A stretch of DNA of 64,000 bases. Origin: Ciborinia camelliae. Its lineage: Eukaryota > Ascomycota > Leotiomycetes > Helotiales > Sclerotiniaceae. A model generated the notes under the pieces. That model saw only the letters and a program-made list of their open reading frames with translations, was not told the DNA's origin and made no database searches. The position numbers and the translations under genes are program-made. The DNA is taken from positions 474,439-538,438 of the forward strand of contig JANPYM010000009.1 of NCBI GenBank assembly GCA_025890175.1, given 5' to 3'. Positions 10,239-21,257 of the stretch are shown one piece after another. Positions within the stretch are counted from its first letter, which is position 1. Each line of letters begins with the position of its first letter.

Positions 10239-12300
10239 TCTAGATTAATCGTTCTTCAGGGAATGGCGGGCTCTGAAAAAGCCCAACTTACACGTCATTA
10301 TTGTCGCAAGGCAGCCTCAATGGGTGGATTCTACGCTATACTGTGGATTGATGGCACTGCAAAGACAACAATTGAACAAAGCTTTATGGACATCGCGAGG
10401 TCGGTTATTGGAGACTCTGTAAACGTGGAGCCGGGACGTCTTCCATCTCTCGTGTTGGCTCAGATTCGAACTTGGCGTGAACCATGGCTTCCCGTCTTTG
10501 ACAACTTTGACGACCCTTCCGTCTACAATATAAATCAGTACCTCCCACCAAGCGATTACGGCTTTATGATTATAACAGGCCGCCATCCGGCAGCTAATGC
10601 GCTTGGTTCCTCCATCTCAATTGGCGATTTATTAGAATGCGAAGCGGTTGATATGCTTTTCCATCGTATCAAGCGAGAGAAATCAAAATAAGATGTCACA
10701 GACGCACAAAAAATTTGCAGGACCCTTTCATGTTTGGCATTGGCAGTAGCATATTGCATCTAGGAATCTCAAATTAGACCTTTTTCTTAAGCAATTCAAC
10801 GAGGAACGCGAAAGGATAACTAGCTTATCGCCTGACATTTGGGAATATCTAAGAAGAGATCCTAAAGCTCCCGAAAATGAAATACCACTCACAGTGTCCA
10901 CGACATGGGAGCTATCCTATAGTCTCATCTCTGGTACTAAGAATATGATCAAGTCAAAGAGACACTTTCTGCTCGTCACTGCATTTTTCGATGGAACTCG
11001 GATCGACGAATCCATCTTTCGCAACTCTTTTGAAAAAGGAAATAACAGGCAAATATGGATGAATATTTTTATGGACAAAAGGACGCAGACTTGGGACAGT
11101 ATTTCATTCCAAGAGGTTGTCGCTGAGCTCGGGAATTTAAGTTTGATCCAACCTCTGACAGTATCATTGGATTGAAAAGCCTATTCTTTCCACCCCTTGA
11201 TCCGAGGATGGGCGATGTACCGCCAGTCTGTAACCCGGAGGGAGAGTCTGGCGTTGGAAGCAACTCAGATTCTCGAATGTTCGTTTAAGTACGGGGGCTT
11301 GGAATTTCATACATATAGGGAGAACAGGCACCTTCGGCTCCACATAGAATCTTGTTTTTTCAATTCCGAGGATTTTTTTTCTATATCCCGAGCTCTCGGA
11401 ACGGGGAAACTTTTACACGCTGGTTTATTTCTGGCTAGATTCTTTCTTCACGAGAATAGATTCGATCGATCAGAAATCCTACTACGACGAGTTGTGACCC
11501 ACTCCACGACAGATGAACCATGGGTATACTATGCTAGCATTTCTCATCTATCTCTCGTATTTGCGGGTTTACATAAATTCGAAGAGGCTATTGAGCTTAT
11601 AGCGGAAGAACTAGAATCCTTACCAAATAATCTATTAGGAACTCACTACGAAGTGAGGATGCTTTGAGCATATGCAGGAATATATATCACTATGGGCGAA
11701 CTCATACCTGGAGAAAAAGGGGCTTTTCACCACGCTTTGATTATGTTTAACAAGGTATTGCAAATTCAGGAACGGTCATGTGGACAGAGCAGCAGAGAAT
11801 ACGCTATGAGTCTTGTAGGGTTGGCATCGATATATGCCGAATTTCCCAATCGCCTAAGTCTAGCTAAAGAGACCGTAAGTATGCCTATTCATATTTTTAA
11901 TGCACTAGATCAGAGGGTCATGGTGGCAGATCAAATCTTGGCGATGATACTTTTCAAGCAAGGAGACTATGATGGTGCCGAAATCATTCTAAAAGAAGTT
12001 TATGAATACTACAAGAAATTAAAAGGCGAGAGTTATGGAGACACAATAAGCACTAGGTATTATTTAGCCACAATTTGGATAAAACGGGGGCACTTTCAAC
12101 GGGCTGCGGATGTGTAGCGAGAGACCCTCCTTCAAATACAGATGCTTTACGGGAGCGAGGACCAAAAAACTTTGCACTTTGACAACAACCTCTATAAAAC
12201 ATTACAGGAACAGGGATTAGAGGAAGAAGCTGATGAGATAGATCGAAAGTACAGCCAGGACCGTCAACAGAACCCGACAAGATCAGACCAAAATGGATGA
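10239..12300 (+). pseudogene. Broken NB-ARC/TPR (NLR-like) gene
   Basis: Remnant of a fungal STAND-type receptor. Blocks in order: a P-loop region reading LIVLQGMAGSEKAQLTRHYC, where the usual GxGKT/S is lost; WIDGTAKTTIEQSF; the kinase-2 block WLPVFDNFDDP; YLPPSDYGFMIITGRH; LALAVAYCI; FNEERERITSL; TTWELSYSLISG; HFLLVTAFFDGTRIDES; FQEVVAELGNLSLIQ; FHPLIRGWAMYRQS; then TPR-like repeats (ALIMFNKVLQIQERSCGQSS, YYLATIWIKRGHFQRAADV, ETLLQIQMLYGSEDQKTLHF). It is interrupted by TAA at about 10689, a frame change near 10760, TGA at 11173, stops near 11665 and TAG at 12115. No N-terminal effector domain was found upstream. The intact family couples ligand sensing to self/non-self recognition or cell death; this copy cannot encode that. 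Confidence 0.8.
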
Positions 12301-12784
12301 ATTTTTAACAACAATCATCCTTTCTATTTCAATTTATCATCAAAGCTAGACTACTGAACATGACTGCAAGCTAATATCGATAGCTCTCTTCTACGAAAGC
12401 CAGATCACCCTATATAACCACGGAGTCTGACGAGGAGAAGGTTCAAAGTCATGGCAGGAAGACGAGAAGTATTGCGGGATTTTGTGAATGGGGGTTTTTT
12501 GGGTTCCGAACCAAGGGAAGTCAACAGTCAAGTCTTTTTGGAGAAGTGGGAGTTGACAGTTAGCCGTTAATGTTGGTGCACTTTATGCTCCGTGAATAGC
12601 TTCATTTTCGAGAATGTCCACTTCATGAAACATCGGACATCGGGTTTACCTCGGCTCATTACCCCACTCTCCCAATTAGGACAGTTCCGCAACCCATTTT
12701 TTCGGCCTTGTCCATCCTCAAGTACATCCTCTAGCAACAGCATCAGATAATATCTACAGCAAAATATCCAATCTTTTCGCCAAA

Positions 12785-13316
12785 ATGCCTCTTTCATTCC
12801 CAATCTTCACCGATTCTCCTAAAGTTCTTCAAGACGCTCTTGAAGAAGCCACCAAACCACAATATGTGATCTTTTTCGCCTCCCTCAAACCCGAGACAAA
12901 CGAGTCTTGGTGTGGAGACTGTCGAAGTGCTGAAGGACCTTTGACCGAGAAACTTGATAAGGCTGCGAAGGAGGAGAGGGTGAAGCTTATTTATGGGGGA
13001 TCACAGGCTGAGTATGTTTTCATGACAACTCTGAAGTCATCCTAGCACCACGCTGGAGGGGTTGCCAGTGATGAATATGAAAGCTAATGAATTAATCTCT
13101 TAGATGGAGAGATATGTCACCAGGAAAGAAAAGTCCTTGGAGAGATGAACCATGGGGTATAGATAGGTTGCCTACTGTGGTTAAGATCACTGAGGAGGTG
13201 AGTTGTATTATCCATTCTTGTTGCTTTCGTTAGCTCATGTGATATAGAAATGGGAGAAGTTAATCGAAGAGGACTGTTATGATGAGAAAAAGTTGAATGC
13301 TTTCGTTGAGGAGTAG
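12785..13316 (+). CDS. Thioredoxin-like protein (TXNDC17/DUF953 family)
   Basis: Predicted 129-aa cytosolic thioredoxin-fold protein with three exons: 12785-13011, 13104-13197 and 13248-13316. Introns of 92 and 50 nt have GTATGT and GTGAGT donors, and all junctions keep frame. Active site WCGDC (aa 42-46) sits in SWCGDCRSAEGPL, matching the WCxDC pattern of the TRP14/DUF953 family. It is followed by WRDMSPGKKSPWRDEPW and LPTVVKI, which are typical of this family's second half. The family reduces small disulfide substrates; the in vivo target here is unknown. It lies intact between two decayed genes. Confidence 0.85.
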
Positions 13317-13542
13317 TTGGGTCTCAATTATCAATTCATGTAACCAGCAGAGCAAGTACGGCTTGGAAGTCAGAGACACTTACTTCTCTTGTAAAGCAAA
13401 TTGGCAATAATTGTGAAATTTGTTATGTTGCCCTCTTTTATTACTATAACTACCTACCTACCTAATTATCCTGACTTGGTTTGTATAAGAACATACTACA
13501 CATGCCCCCGGCCCCTCTTGTTGTTGGGTATCACCTTGACAT

Positions 13543-14524
13543 TTACATTATCACCTGAATATATTCGTCGCAAGCGCCATTGTCTTGTCCAACCTCGGCA
13601 ATTGTATCCTCCTCTAACTTATGCCATGGGAATATCAGTTCTCTAGTGAGTTCGTCAGTCCATAAAAACTTGTTGAGGAAATAGTCCGGTGAGGTATGAC
13701 CAGCAGTGTCCGACTTATAGAGATCCAGATATTTATCTCCCCCATCACCAGGTACTCAGAGTTTTCGTGGTTCCACTGCATCTTGTGATTTAACGTCCTT
13801 CAATGCAACTACTTCCGGCTCATGAGCGATGAAATAGCTCATCATCCACTCTTCATGTTTCTTCTACATCGTCATGCCAGTCTTGGGGATCTGTGTCGAA
13901 TATTGTGCTATTAGGGTATCCAGTAGCCCTCCGTCTCATATAATGCTCACCCTCAGGCAACGGCGGGACTTCTATTGGGGCCCTTTATCTTAGCTCGGAG
14001 GATTCGTCCACAAGTTAGGGTTCTGGTCTGATAGTTGCATGCCACCACCTACCAGAGAATACATCCACCTGGCAGGGAGCTGTTGGGGCCACAAAGTTTT
14101 CTGCTGGAAATACTATATTCCCAGGGTGATCAGCATCTAAATACCCAAATAAGAGGATTATCGTCAGCATTAAAAGATGGTCTCAACATTCATTACGCAA
14201 ATGCCCACACTTTCCAAGATTCTTGACCGATTCATTTTGCATGGCGTAATTCGACTAAATAATACTGAGATTAGTATTCTTCTCGGCGCCAATGGCAGGT
14301 GGAGGTTACTGCAGCCTTATCTTCTGTCTGAATTTGTCCTCCGAGCCCATGCCTGAGATGCAATTCGTAATAACTTTGTGCCCAATATTTGTCATTTCAG
14401 TCACCAGCCATGAAGTTATGTCATCGTCATCCTCGTGACTAAGTACTCCGTGGTGTATATGTGACCGCCCTGGGTGCCTTTGGGCTGTAATACCAGGTTC
14501 AAAGACATCGCTCCACTTTTTCAT
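13543..14524 (-). pseudogene. Decayed protein-coding gene, family unknown
   Basis: Reading the minus strand from ATG 14524 gives a 72-codon open stretch (MKKWSDVFEPGITAQRH...). Coding-like blocks follow, separated by stops and frame changes: KCGHLRNEC near 14190, ENFVAPTAPCQVDVFSGRWW near 14090, GAPIEVPPLPEGEHYMRRRA near 13960, then after a one-base shift HEEWMMSYFIAHEPEVVALK, an in-frame TGA, and GDGGDKYLDLYKSDTAGHTS running to a natural-looking TAA at 13543. The amino-acid composition is protein-like throughout. I do not recognise the family. An intact relative elsewhere would be needed to confirm it. Confidence 0.4.
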
Positions 14525-14586
14525 GATTTATTGTTGATATAAAATAGTTCTACATACACTAGCTCGATACACAATAATAACAATAT

Positions 14587-14830
14587 TTATTTTGCCGTTT
14601 CCCATTTCTCCTTGCGCACCCAGCTTAGGAAATTTTGATCTATTAGTGCTTCTCTACGCGCCACTAGATTCCCTAATTCGCCGAGCTCTTGAAGCTCTTC
14701 AGTACCCATTCTTTTTAGGATTGAGTCTGTTCCATGCTGGGGCATGGGGAGCCGCTTCATAATACATCTCTCTTGGTTTGAGGTACACGAAATTAAATGT
14801 CCTTTGGCTCCGTAGTGGTAGACTCTCTGA
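14587..14830 (-). pseudogene. C-terminal fragment of an unknown gene
   Basis: Minus-strand open stretch of about 80 codons ending at TAA 14587. Its core reads CTSNQERCIMKRLPMPQHGT, then an acidic helix (GTEELQELGELGNLVARREA) and FLSWVRKEKWETAK. The upstream frame is closed by a stop near 14835 and there is no suitable ATG at its head. It lies 62 bp ahead of the next minus-strand remnant, so both may come from one ancestral locus. Family not recognised. Confidence 0.3.
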
Positions 14831-17015
14831 GATTATGGATCTAAGAATCAATCGTAAAGATTCATTTCAGCTATCTATCTACTATCTAAACTAAACGTGG
14901 AAAGTGGCATGGCTAAATAACTTCTCACTTCAAAGGAGAGAACTTCCTAGAAAGACCAATAGCAATGGCCAAGTACTTTGGGGGTATATTGCGAAACAAC
15001 TGCTCTCTTCGATGGGTCGAGATTCTTATCGACATCGTAGAGCCAGTATGCTGTACTTTGATCCTCTGTCGCATGAAAGCACTCTCTGCACTTATCATGA
15101 TTGTAGGAGTTGAATTCATTGCTCTTCGAGATGGCACATCTAATAATATTGTGACAAAATATTCGTTACTATATAGTTGAATATAGATACGTGACCATGC
15201 ACCAAGTATGTCACGCACTTATAGACCTTGTCACATCCAAATCTAGAACCTGATAATTAATCAATGCTACTTCGACTTTCTACCATATCATGACACAGGA
15301 TATTATTGAAGAGGTGATATCAGCAAATGATACTAATTGAATCTATGTTTTCATTCATAGGAATATAGCCTCAATCTTTAATAGATACTAGCACTTGAAG
15401 TTTGACTATTTCTCAAACTAGGTAATATTACCTAATGTTAATATCGGGACGATCATGTGACTCAGAGTGTCGTAGTACTAGCGTACTCGCTGGCCTGAGT
15501 GGCTGTGCGCTCATATATATGATTTCACTCATACGATAGTTCTTGATAATAACAATGAATACAATATATTCCTGGAGACTACCAAGGTACTCCGTGACGG
15601 AGTATTGCCAAAGTTACACCAACAGTGAGCATTCGCTACTACTCATATTTGTCATTCATTGGTCTTTGACCTGGTAAATGCCATATGGATAGTCATGTGA
15701 TGATCCCTCATCTAAGGTGATGATCTCTACAGGAGGAAGCTTTTCTTCCTTAGCACAGTTCTTTTATCTGATTGTTCATCCTTGAAGCTATTACCGTATG
15801 CTGATGTGATGCGTGTGACAAAATCCCTCTGGATGAGTACTAGGTGTGGAGGTGTTGGAATTGATACCGTGACGTGAGTCTCGAGTGATATGACGAGTAT
15901 TGTATGAAAAGGAAAGAAAAACAAATTTTAAGGTTTCACTTTCCCATCATCTGCTTGATAGTAAATAGACTTTCGTTCCCATGAAGCCGCTCCTAGCCTG
16001 CGGCCAAATGGTTAGCTTAGATAATAGCTGCAAGGTAGAGAGTTGCCATTGAGATGCAGACCGGCTGAAACTTGAGATCTCAGATAGACTTCGAATGCAT
16101 CACTAGATACTACCAAGTCCCACTACCATAAGACCTGCTTAGGTGTTTATATAGATGATGGACGATACAATTGTCGCTGTATTGTGCAGAACAGTAAGGT
16201 GAATACAAGTGTTCGCAGTAGTAGTACTAATTTTCCACTACCTCTCGTACTAGCGACAGTAGACACATAGACTACCGGGAATAGTGATTATGTCGTTATG
16301 GGAGGCTTATTAAGGTGGTACATTTAGAATCGGCACGCACTCTTATATACTAACTGGAGAGAAAGTTGAAATGAAACTTTCGCGTATTCTCCTAATCGTC
16401 GGTGGAGTGAATTAATATAGAATAGGAAGAAGATCTTAATGAATGCCCTTTTTGTGATGAATAGTCGATAGTAAATCGACTTTAAAATGGCAATAGGGTG
16501 AGAAATTCACATTTTTTCTGGCGCAAGTGAATGAATGCATAAAGTAAAAGAATATGATTTTGGACCTGAACTTTGGCAACTGGCCATATGTGAATATATA
16601 ATTGCAACTAGAATGTGACATAGATAACTATGGCGGCGTCTACGAAAGTTGTTAACCCCGAATCGAAATGGCTGAATATCAAGGACTGAAGACTAGAACC
16701 TCTCCCCCAATAATCACACTTCACTACAAATTTCATACTTCACTTAAATTTGTATTCAACCAACCTTCACTTGGTCGCTTAATCATTTGAGTAGTAGCGC
16801 GCACAATAAAAAATTTCAAATTTTAATTATTTAAAATTTGAGGGAACCATAAACAACTTACCCAAAACAACGGCAAAACAATCACAACAACAACAACAAC
16901 CACAACCACAACACCGTTACCAACACCAACACGCACTATAAACCACCTCTCAACACTACAACTGAGATCCTCTTTACTACAATCACATACTGATGATATT
17001 CCTTTCATTCTCAGT
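14831..17015. other. Intergenic, no gene seen
   Basis: About 2.2 kb of moderately AT-rich sequence without a coherent coding frame. The right end (16700-17015), with CAA/CAACAAC tracts at 16885-16930, is probably the promoter and 5' UTR of the zinc-knuckle gene at 17016. Confidence 0.5.
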
Positions 17016-18011
17016 ATGAGTTATCGTGGAGGATATCCTCGTGGGGGGGATAGATCGAACACCCCTCGCACGAATTTTGGAGGCGCTCCTCCCAACAAAT
17101 CCAACTTTCCCCCTCGACGTGAGGCACCACAAGGTAGCGATCCCAGAGAGCGACGCGACGCGATCTGCGGTAATCCTCAATGTCGAGAACGCGGACACTA
17201 TGCGGCTGACTGCACGAAGGTCGACGCAGAAGGGTACACCAATGGTTGTGGATACTGCAACAATTGGAGAGTCAATGATGGTCACTCTCTTCACCAGTGT
17301 CCAATCTTTAAAGACGGAAAGCTGACCGTGCCCACCGTCAAGCAATATCTCCTACGAAAGCGGGATAATAAGCCACCTGCGAGATTTGATCGAGATCTCC
17401 AAGAGTTCAAAGACTTCTGCCCCGGCTACCGTCCTTGGACACGTGAGACGGCCCAAAAGATTATTATCTTTGGAGTCGAGAGGAAAACTCTTCTTTCTCT
17501 ACATCCTGGAGAGCCTCCAAGATATTTCGATCCGGCTTGGAGTAATGGGACAAGACAGATACATCCCAACGATATCACGGCAACTCCTCGTCCTATCGAG
17601 AACTATCCTGCCCCGGCATCCACTCGTGATAGAGACAATCGCGGTCCCAACTCACGTTTTCCGGTCAACCAACGACCAGCTCAAAGTTTTCCCGACCAGA
17701 GAAACTTCAGCAACTCGGCTTCTTTCCGCGCGAACTCGCAAAACAGCCGCCAATTTGCGCCAGCGTTCAACATCAGCACACAGACTGAGGTTGAAAGACT
17801 CCAAAGCGAGGTGGTTACTCTCTCCAAAGCTCTTGCGGACCAAGCACTAAATCTCACGCAAGCTCTCGCAGACCAAGCACAACGATATGAGGAGCAGATC
17901 GAACAGTTGAAAGCTTCGTACAAGCAATCTCAACCCGCTGGAGACAAACGCAAGGCAATGCATGACCATCCAGATGGAGGTCCAATGCCAAAGAGGTTCA
18001 AGCAAGAATAA
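17016..18011 (+). CDS. Zinc-knuckle-like protein, intronless, function unknown
   Basis: 331 aa, single exon. The N-terminus is Arg/Gly-rich (MSYRGGYPRGGDRSN). Two Cys/His clusters follow: CGNPQCRERGHYAADC (about aa 51-66, spacing CX4CX4HX4C, a variant of the CX2CX4HX4C knuckle) and CGYCNNWRVNDGHSLHQC (about aa 78-95). Such clusters bind Zn and usually RNA or single-stranded DNA. The middle is basic and Pro-rich. The C-terminal coiled coil (about aa 252-305) has heptad-like TEVERLQSEVVTLSKALADQ and repeated ALADQA, and the protein ends in a KR-rich tail (GPMPKRFKQE). Knuckle plus coiled coil in an intronless gene could reflect a domesticated retroelement gag, but I see no capsid motif. A 22-bp tandem array follows the stop. 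Confidence 0.65.
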   Translation: MSYRGGYPRGGDRSNTPRTNFGGAPPNKSNFPPRREAPQGSDPRERRDAICGNPQCRERGHYAADCTKVDAEGYTNGCGYCNNWRVNDGHSLHQCPIFKDGKLTVPTVKQYLLRKRDNKPPARFDRDLQEFKDFCPGYRPWTRETAQKIIIFGVERKTLLSLHPGEPPRYFDPAWSNGTRQIHPNDITATPRPIENYPAPASTRDRDNRGPNSRFPVNQRPAQSFPDQRNFSNSASFRANSQNSRQFAPAFNISTQTEVERLQSEVVTLSKALADQALNLTQALADQAQRYEEQIEQLKASYKQSQPAGDKRKAMHDHPDGGPMPKRFKQE

Positions 18012-18145
18012 GGGTTTCCCGGAAGGCTGAGAGTGGAAGTTTGGGATGTCCTTCGACATCGAATTTGAATGAATATGGGTTGGATCTGATTTTACTTTGT
18101 AAAACTTGGATTCATCTTAATAAGTATCTTTGGATACATTATTGG

Positions 18146-18250
18146 GCGTCTTTTGATGCATTGATAAGCGTCTTTTGATGCATTGATAAACGTCTTTTGA
18201 CGTATTGTTGGGCGTCTTTTGATGCATATTGAGCGTCTTTTGATGCTATG
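18146..18250. repeat. 22-bp tandem array, GCGTCTTTTGATGCATTGAT unit
   Basis: About five units of 21-22 bp, starting at 18146, 18168, 18190, 18212 and 18233, about 130 bp after the stop of the 17016 gene. The core CGTCTTTTGACG/GCGTCTTTTGATGC is a near-palindrome. A similar core occurs in the array after the next gene. Confidence 0.85.
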
Positions 18251-18320
18251 GCCTTGCGTTTGGGAGGCGGATGGATAGGTGGATGGGTGGATGGGTGGAT
18301 GAATGAATGAATGGATGGAC

Positions 18321-18455
18321 GGATGGGATGGGATGGGATGGGATGGGATGGGATGGGATGGGATGGGATGGGATGGGATGGGATGGGATGGGATGGGATG
18401 GGATGGGATGGGATGGGATGGGATGGGATGGGATGGGATGGGATGGGATGGGATG
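18321..18455. repeat. (GGATG)27 microsatellite
   Basis: 27 uninterrupted 5-bp units, lying in the intergenic gap about 105 bp upstream of the ATG at 18562. The perfect repeat suggests recent expansion and likely length polymorphism. Confidence 0.95.
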
Positions 18456-18561
18456 GATAGATGGAAGCAGCAGTCTCACTCTCACTGCATTAGTAATAGA
18501 TAATTTCAAACCATCTCCACCTACAACTTGAACCTTTTGAATATGATATGAAAAGCCCATC

Positions 18562-19455
18562 ATGATTCCTGCATATTCACGATTTTGGACCGAGGATGAC
18601 GAACTTCGACTGCGAGAAGAGTGGTCGGACGAAGACAAGGGACTGCTTGCCGCTACGCATGTACCCAAATGTGCGCTTTTGAGGCGATGTGAGAAGCTTC
18701 TGAGACTCCCGCCGCCAGATCTCCTTCCTTTCGGTCAATCTGTCAATATAGATAGAAATCGACAAAAGAGACTTGAAGGAATCCCACAGCCAGTTCTCAA
18801 CACAAATTGGTCTGGTGATTTCTGTGTCAATATGTCGGCCGCAATCAGTCTACCGGCATTCGACAAGAATCCAGAGTTCTTTCGATATGTGGTGGCACTA
18901 TCTCGATATCATCACCTAGGATCCGAAGATGCCACAAAACCCGACGACGAATACTTTTGCAGCGACGGAGCGGCGGCATTTCTTAAGGATGTCTGTGACG
19001 AAATGGAAGTGGATGAAGATGGTGATACCATAAACATGCTCCGCGAATTCCTCCGTGTGCGATTTGGTCCTCGCCCTCTTCCAAATCTCCCTCGACATTT
19101 TGAGTTCTCAAAGAAGTTGAAAGGTGCTGTTCAATCTATCAAAGACTCAAACAAGATTGGGGGTACAGAGCCTGATGGTCTCATCCACAAAGACTTCATG
19201 GCGATTACTATTGCATGGGATAGTTACAGGGAGACAAGCATATATCGTTTGGAGAAGGCTAAATTCTACGACACCAAGATGTCTTCCGATCGTCGTAGGG
19301 TCCTCGACAGAGAAACCATCTTGGCGATGAAGAAAGATGGAATTCTAGCATCTCGCAGATCTAGAATCAGGGACATCAGGGAGGAGTCAGGAGACACAGA
19401 CCTATGGTGTGAAGAGGATATTCCATCACCTCCAGATTCTCAATATGATGATTGA
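18562..19455 (+). CDS. Unplaced protein, intronless, N-terminal FWTEDDELRLREEW
   Basis: 297 aa, single exon from ATG 18562. The N-terminal FWTEDDELRLREEWSDEDKG recalls the first helix of Myb/SANT-like domains, but the rest of that fold is not clear. Next comes RRCEKLLRLPPPDLLPFGQS, then a block VNMSAAISLPAFDKNPEFFR, an acidic segment (EMEVDEDGDTINMLREFLRV), and a basic stretch near the C-terminus (RRSRIRDIREESG) ending in an acidic tail. No transmembrane segment or signal peptide. A truncated diverged relative lies at 23388-23786, showing that this is a gene family. A 26-bp array starts 62 bp after the stop. Function unknown; nuclear location is possible but unsupported. Confidence 0.65.
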   Translation: MIPAYSRFWTEDDELRLREEWSDEDKGLLAATHVPKCALLRRCEKLLRLPPPDLLPFGQSVNIDRNRQKRLEGIPQPVLNTNWSGDFCVNMSAAISLPAFDKNPEFFRYVVALSRYHHLGSEDATKPDDEYFCSDGAAAFLKDVCDEMEVDEDGDTINMLREFLRVRFGPRPLPNLPRHFEFSKKLKGAVQSIKDSNKIGGTEPDGLIHKDFMAITIAWDSYRETSIYRLEKAKFYDTKMSSDRRRVLDRETILAMKKDGILASRRSRIRDIREESGDTDLWCEEDIPSPPDSQYDD

Positions 19456-19517
19456 TTTCTGTCTCATCCTTGAAACGTGTCAACGATGATTTGGTTTGGG
19501 GTTCTGTCTTTAAGACG

Positions 19518-19621
19518 AGTCTTTTGACTTGATAAGTCTAAAGAGTCTTTTGACTTGATAAGTCTAAAAAGTCTTTTGACTTGATAAGTCTAAAAAGTCT
19601 TTTGACTTGATAAGTCTGTTG
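19518..19621. repeat. 26-bp tandem array, AGTCTTTTGACTTGATAAGT unit
   Basis: Four near-identical 26-bp units starting at 19518, 19544, 19570 and 19596. Each contains the dyad GACTTgatAAGTC and the core AGTCTTTTGA. Confidence 0.9.
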
Positions 19622-20274
19622 ACTTAATAGACATGATGATACGATGGAATGAGTATCTTTTGGTCTTTGGGAACAAATGGGAAAGTGGGAGTGGAACAGG
19701 TGCGATCACTCATGGTGGCCAACACGGGGATAGGGTTTAGAAAGGTTCCTGGCTTCAATATACCAAGTTCAGATCCATCGAATTCCTTTTAGCTGTTGCT
19801 GCCGACTCCGAATCTCGAACTTCTTGCCAGCATTCCCGAACGGAACTATACTTTCAGCTTCAACAGATTCTACGTTTATCCTCAAGCTTAATCATCTTCA
19901 GAAGCTTCATTTCACGAACAGTACTCTTCGACGCAGATATACAGCGGTACGCACGATTCAACGATTCTTCGGTCGATATATACGATAGGCGGGCGGGCTT
20001 CAGCGATGATTCACGAAATACATGGGGTTGAGGTTGCTCTGATGATAGATCACGATATGGGATGGGTTTGAAGTCGGGTTCTGGAAGACGTGGTGCTAGG
20101 CAGGAAGGGCATGAAAGGTTGGGAATGGATTGTGAATAGCTTCAAGAATCACCCCCTCAATGATACATAACAATCAAGACATAAACCTTGCATGCATCAT
20201 CTTTCCCTTGTGACCACTGACTAGGTATATATACTTACCTACTTGTTGGCAAGTTGTTTTGGTTGATTCGGTAC
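19622..20274. other. Intergenic, no gene seen
   Basis: No coherent coding frame. The right end grades into diverged units of the 31-bp array. Confidence 0.45.
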
Positions 20275-21040
20275 CAATATAAGCTAATTCTATTGAAACC
20301 AATGAGATGATTCTTTTCAAGGTTATATTGCAACTAGTTGATTTCTTCAAGGCTAATACTATATGTAAATAATTTGTTTGATACTAGTATTGCATGAGGC
20401 TGATTCTTTTGGGGTCGATACTATAAGAGGCTAATTCTTCTGGGGTCAATACTATAAGGAGCTAATTCTTTCGGGATCAATACTATAAGGAGCTAATTCT
20501 TTCGGGATCAATACTATAAGAGGCTAATTCTTCTGGGGTCAATACTATAAGGAGCTAATTCTTTCGGGATCAATACTATAAGGGGCTAATTCTTTTGGAG
20601 TTGATACTATAAGTGATTAATCTTTTTGGGATCAATGTTGCAAGTAACTAATTCTTTTGAGGTCAATGTTGCAAGTAACTAATTTTTTTGAAAGTAATAT
20701 CACAAGAACATAATTCTTTTGATAGTAATATTACTAGCGGATAATCTTTTCGAAGATAATATCGCTAGGAAGTAATTCTTTTAGTAGTGGTATCGCTTGT
20801 ATATGATTTCTTTGGTATTGGTATTGCAAGTAGATAATTCTTTTAGTAGTGGTATTGCTTGTATATGATTTCTTTGTTATTGGTATTGCAAGCAGATAAT
20901 CCTTTTGGTAGTGGTATTGCTTGTATATGATTTCTTTGGTATTGGTATTGCAAGCAGATAATCCTTTTGGTAGTGGTATTGCTTGTATATGATTGGTATT
21001 GCAAGCAGATAATCCTTTTGCGGGTAATATTATTAAGAGG
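20275..21040. repeat. 31-bp minisatellite, about 24 diverged units
   Basis: Units of 31 bp built on CTAATTCTTTTGGGGTCAAT followed by ACTATAAG. The central units (from 20397) are most alike. Further right the tail changes to GTTGCAAG, GTATTGCTTG and GTATTGCAAG, and a two-unit (62-bp) higher-order period alternating GCTTG/GCAAG endings appears at about 20790-21010. Units at both edges are more diverged. No protein is plausible. Confidence 0.85.
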
Positions 21041-21186
21041 TTCTAGCTAAGAAGTGCCCCATTATATGCTACTTGATGCCGTATTAGCCTATACTAGTTC
21101 GTAGGCTAGTACTAGTGCAGGGGGTAGGTAGAATCGAAGTGCAAGGGGTAGGTGTACGTAGATTCGAAGTTGGAAGTGGTTCGATC

Positions 21187-21257
21187 GTAGAACTAGTAGA
21201 TCACTTTCTTGTAGAACTAGTAGATCGCTTTCTTGTAGAGCTAGTAGATCACTTTCC
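21187..21257. repeat. 24-bp tandem repeat, three copies
   Basis: Unit GTAGAACTAGTAGATCACTT plus TCTT, starting at 21187, 21211 and 21235, immediately right of the 31-bp array. Confidence 0.85.

Noticed and set aside
18246..18668. IPSHPIPSHP and GWDGMGWDGM open frames
   Set aside because: Translation of the (GGATG)27 microsatellite, not a gene.
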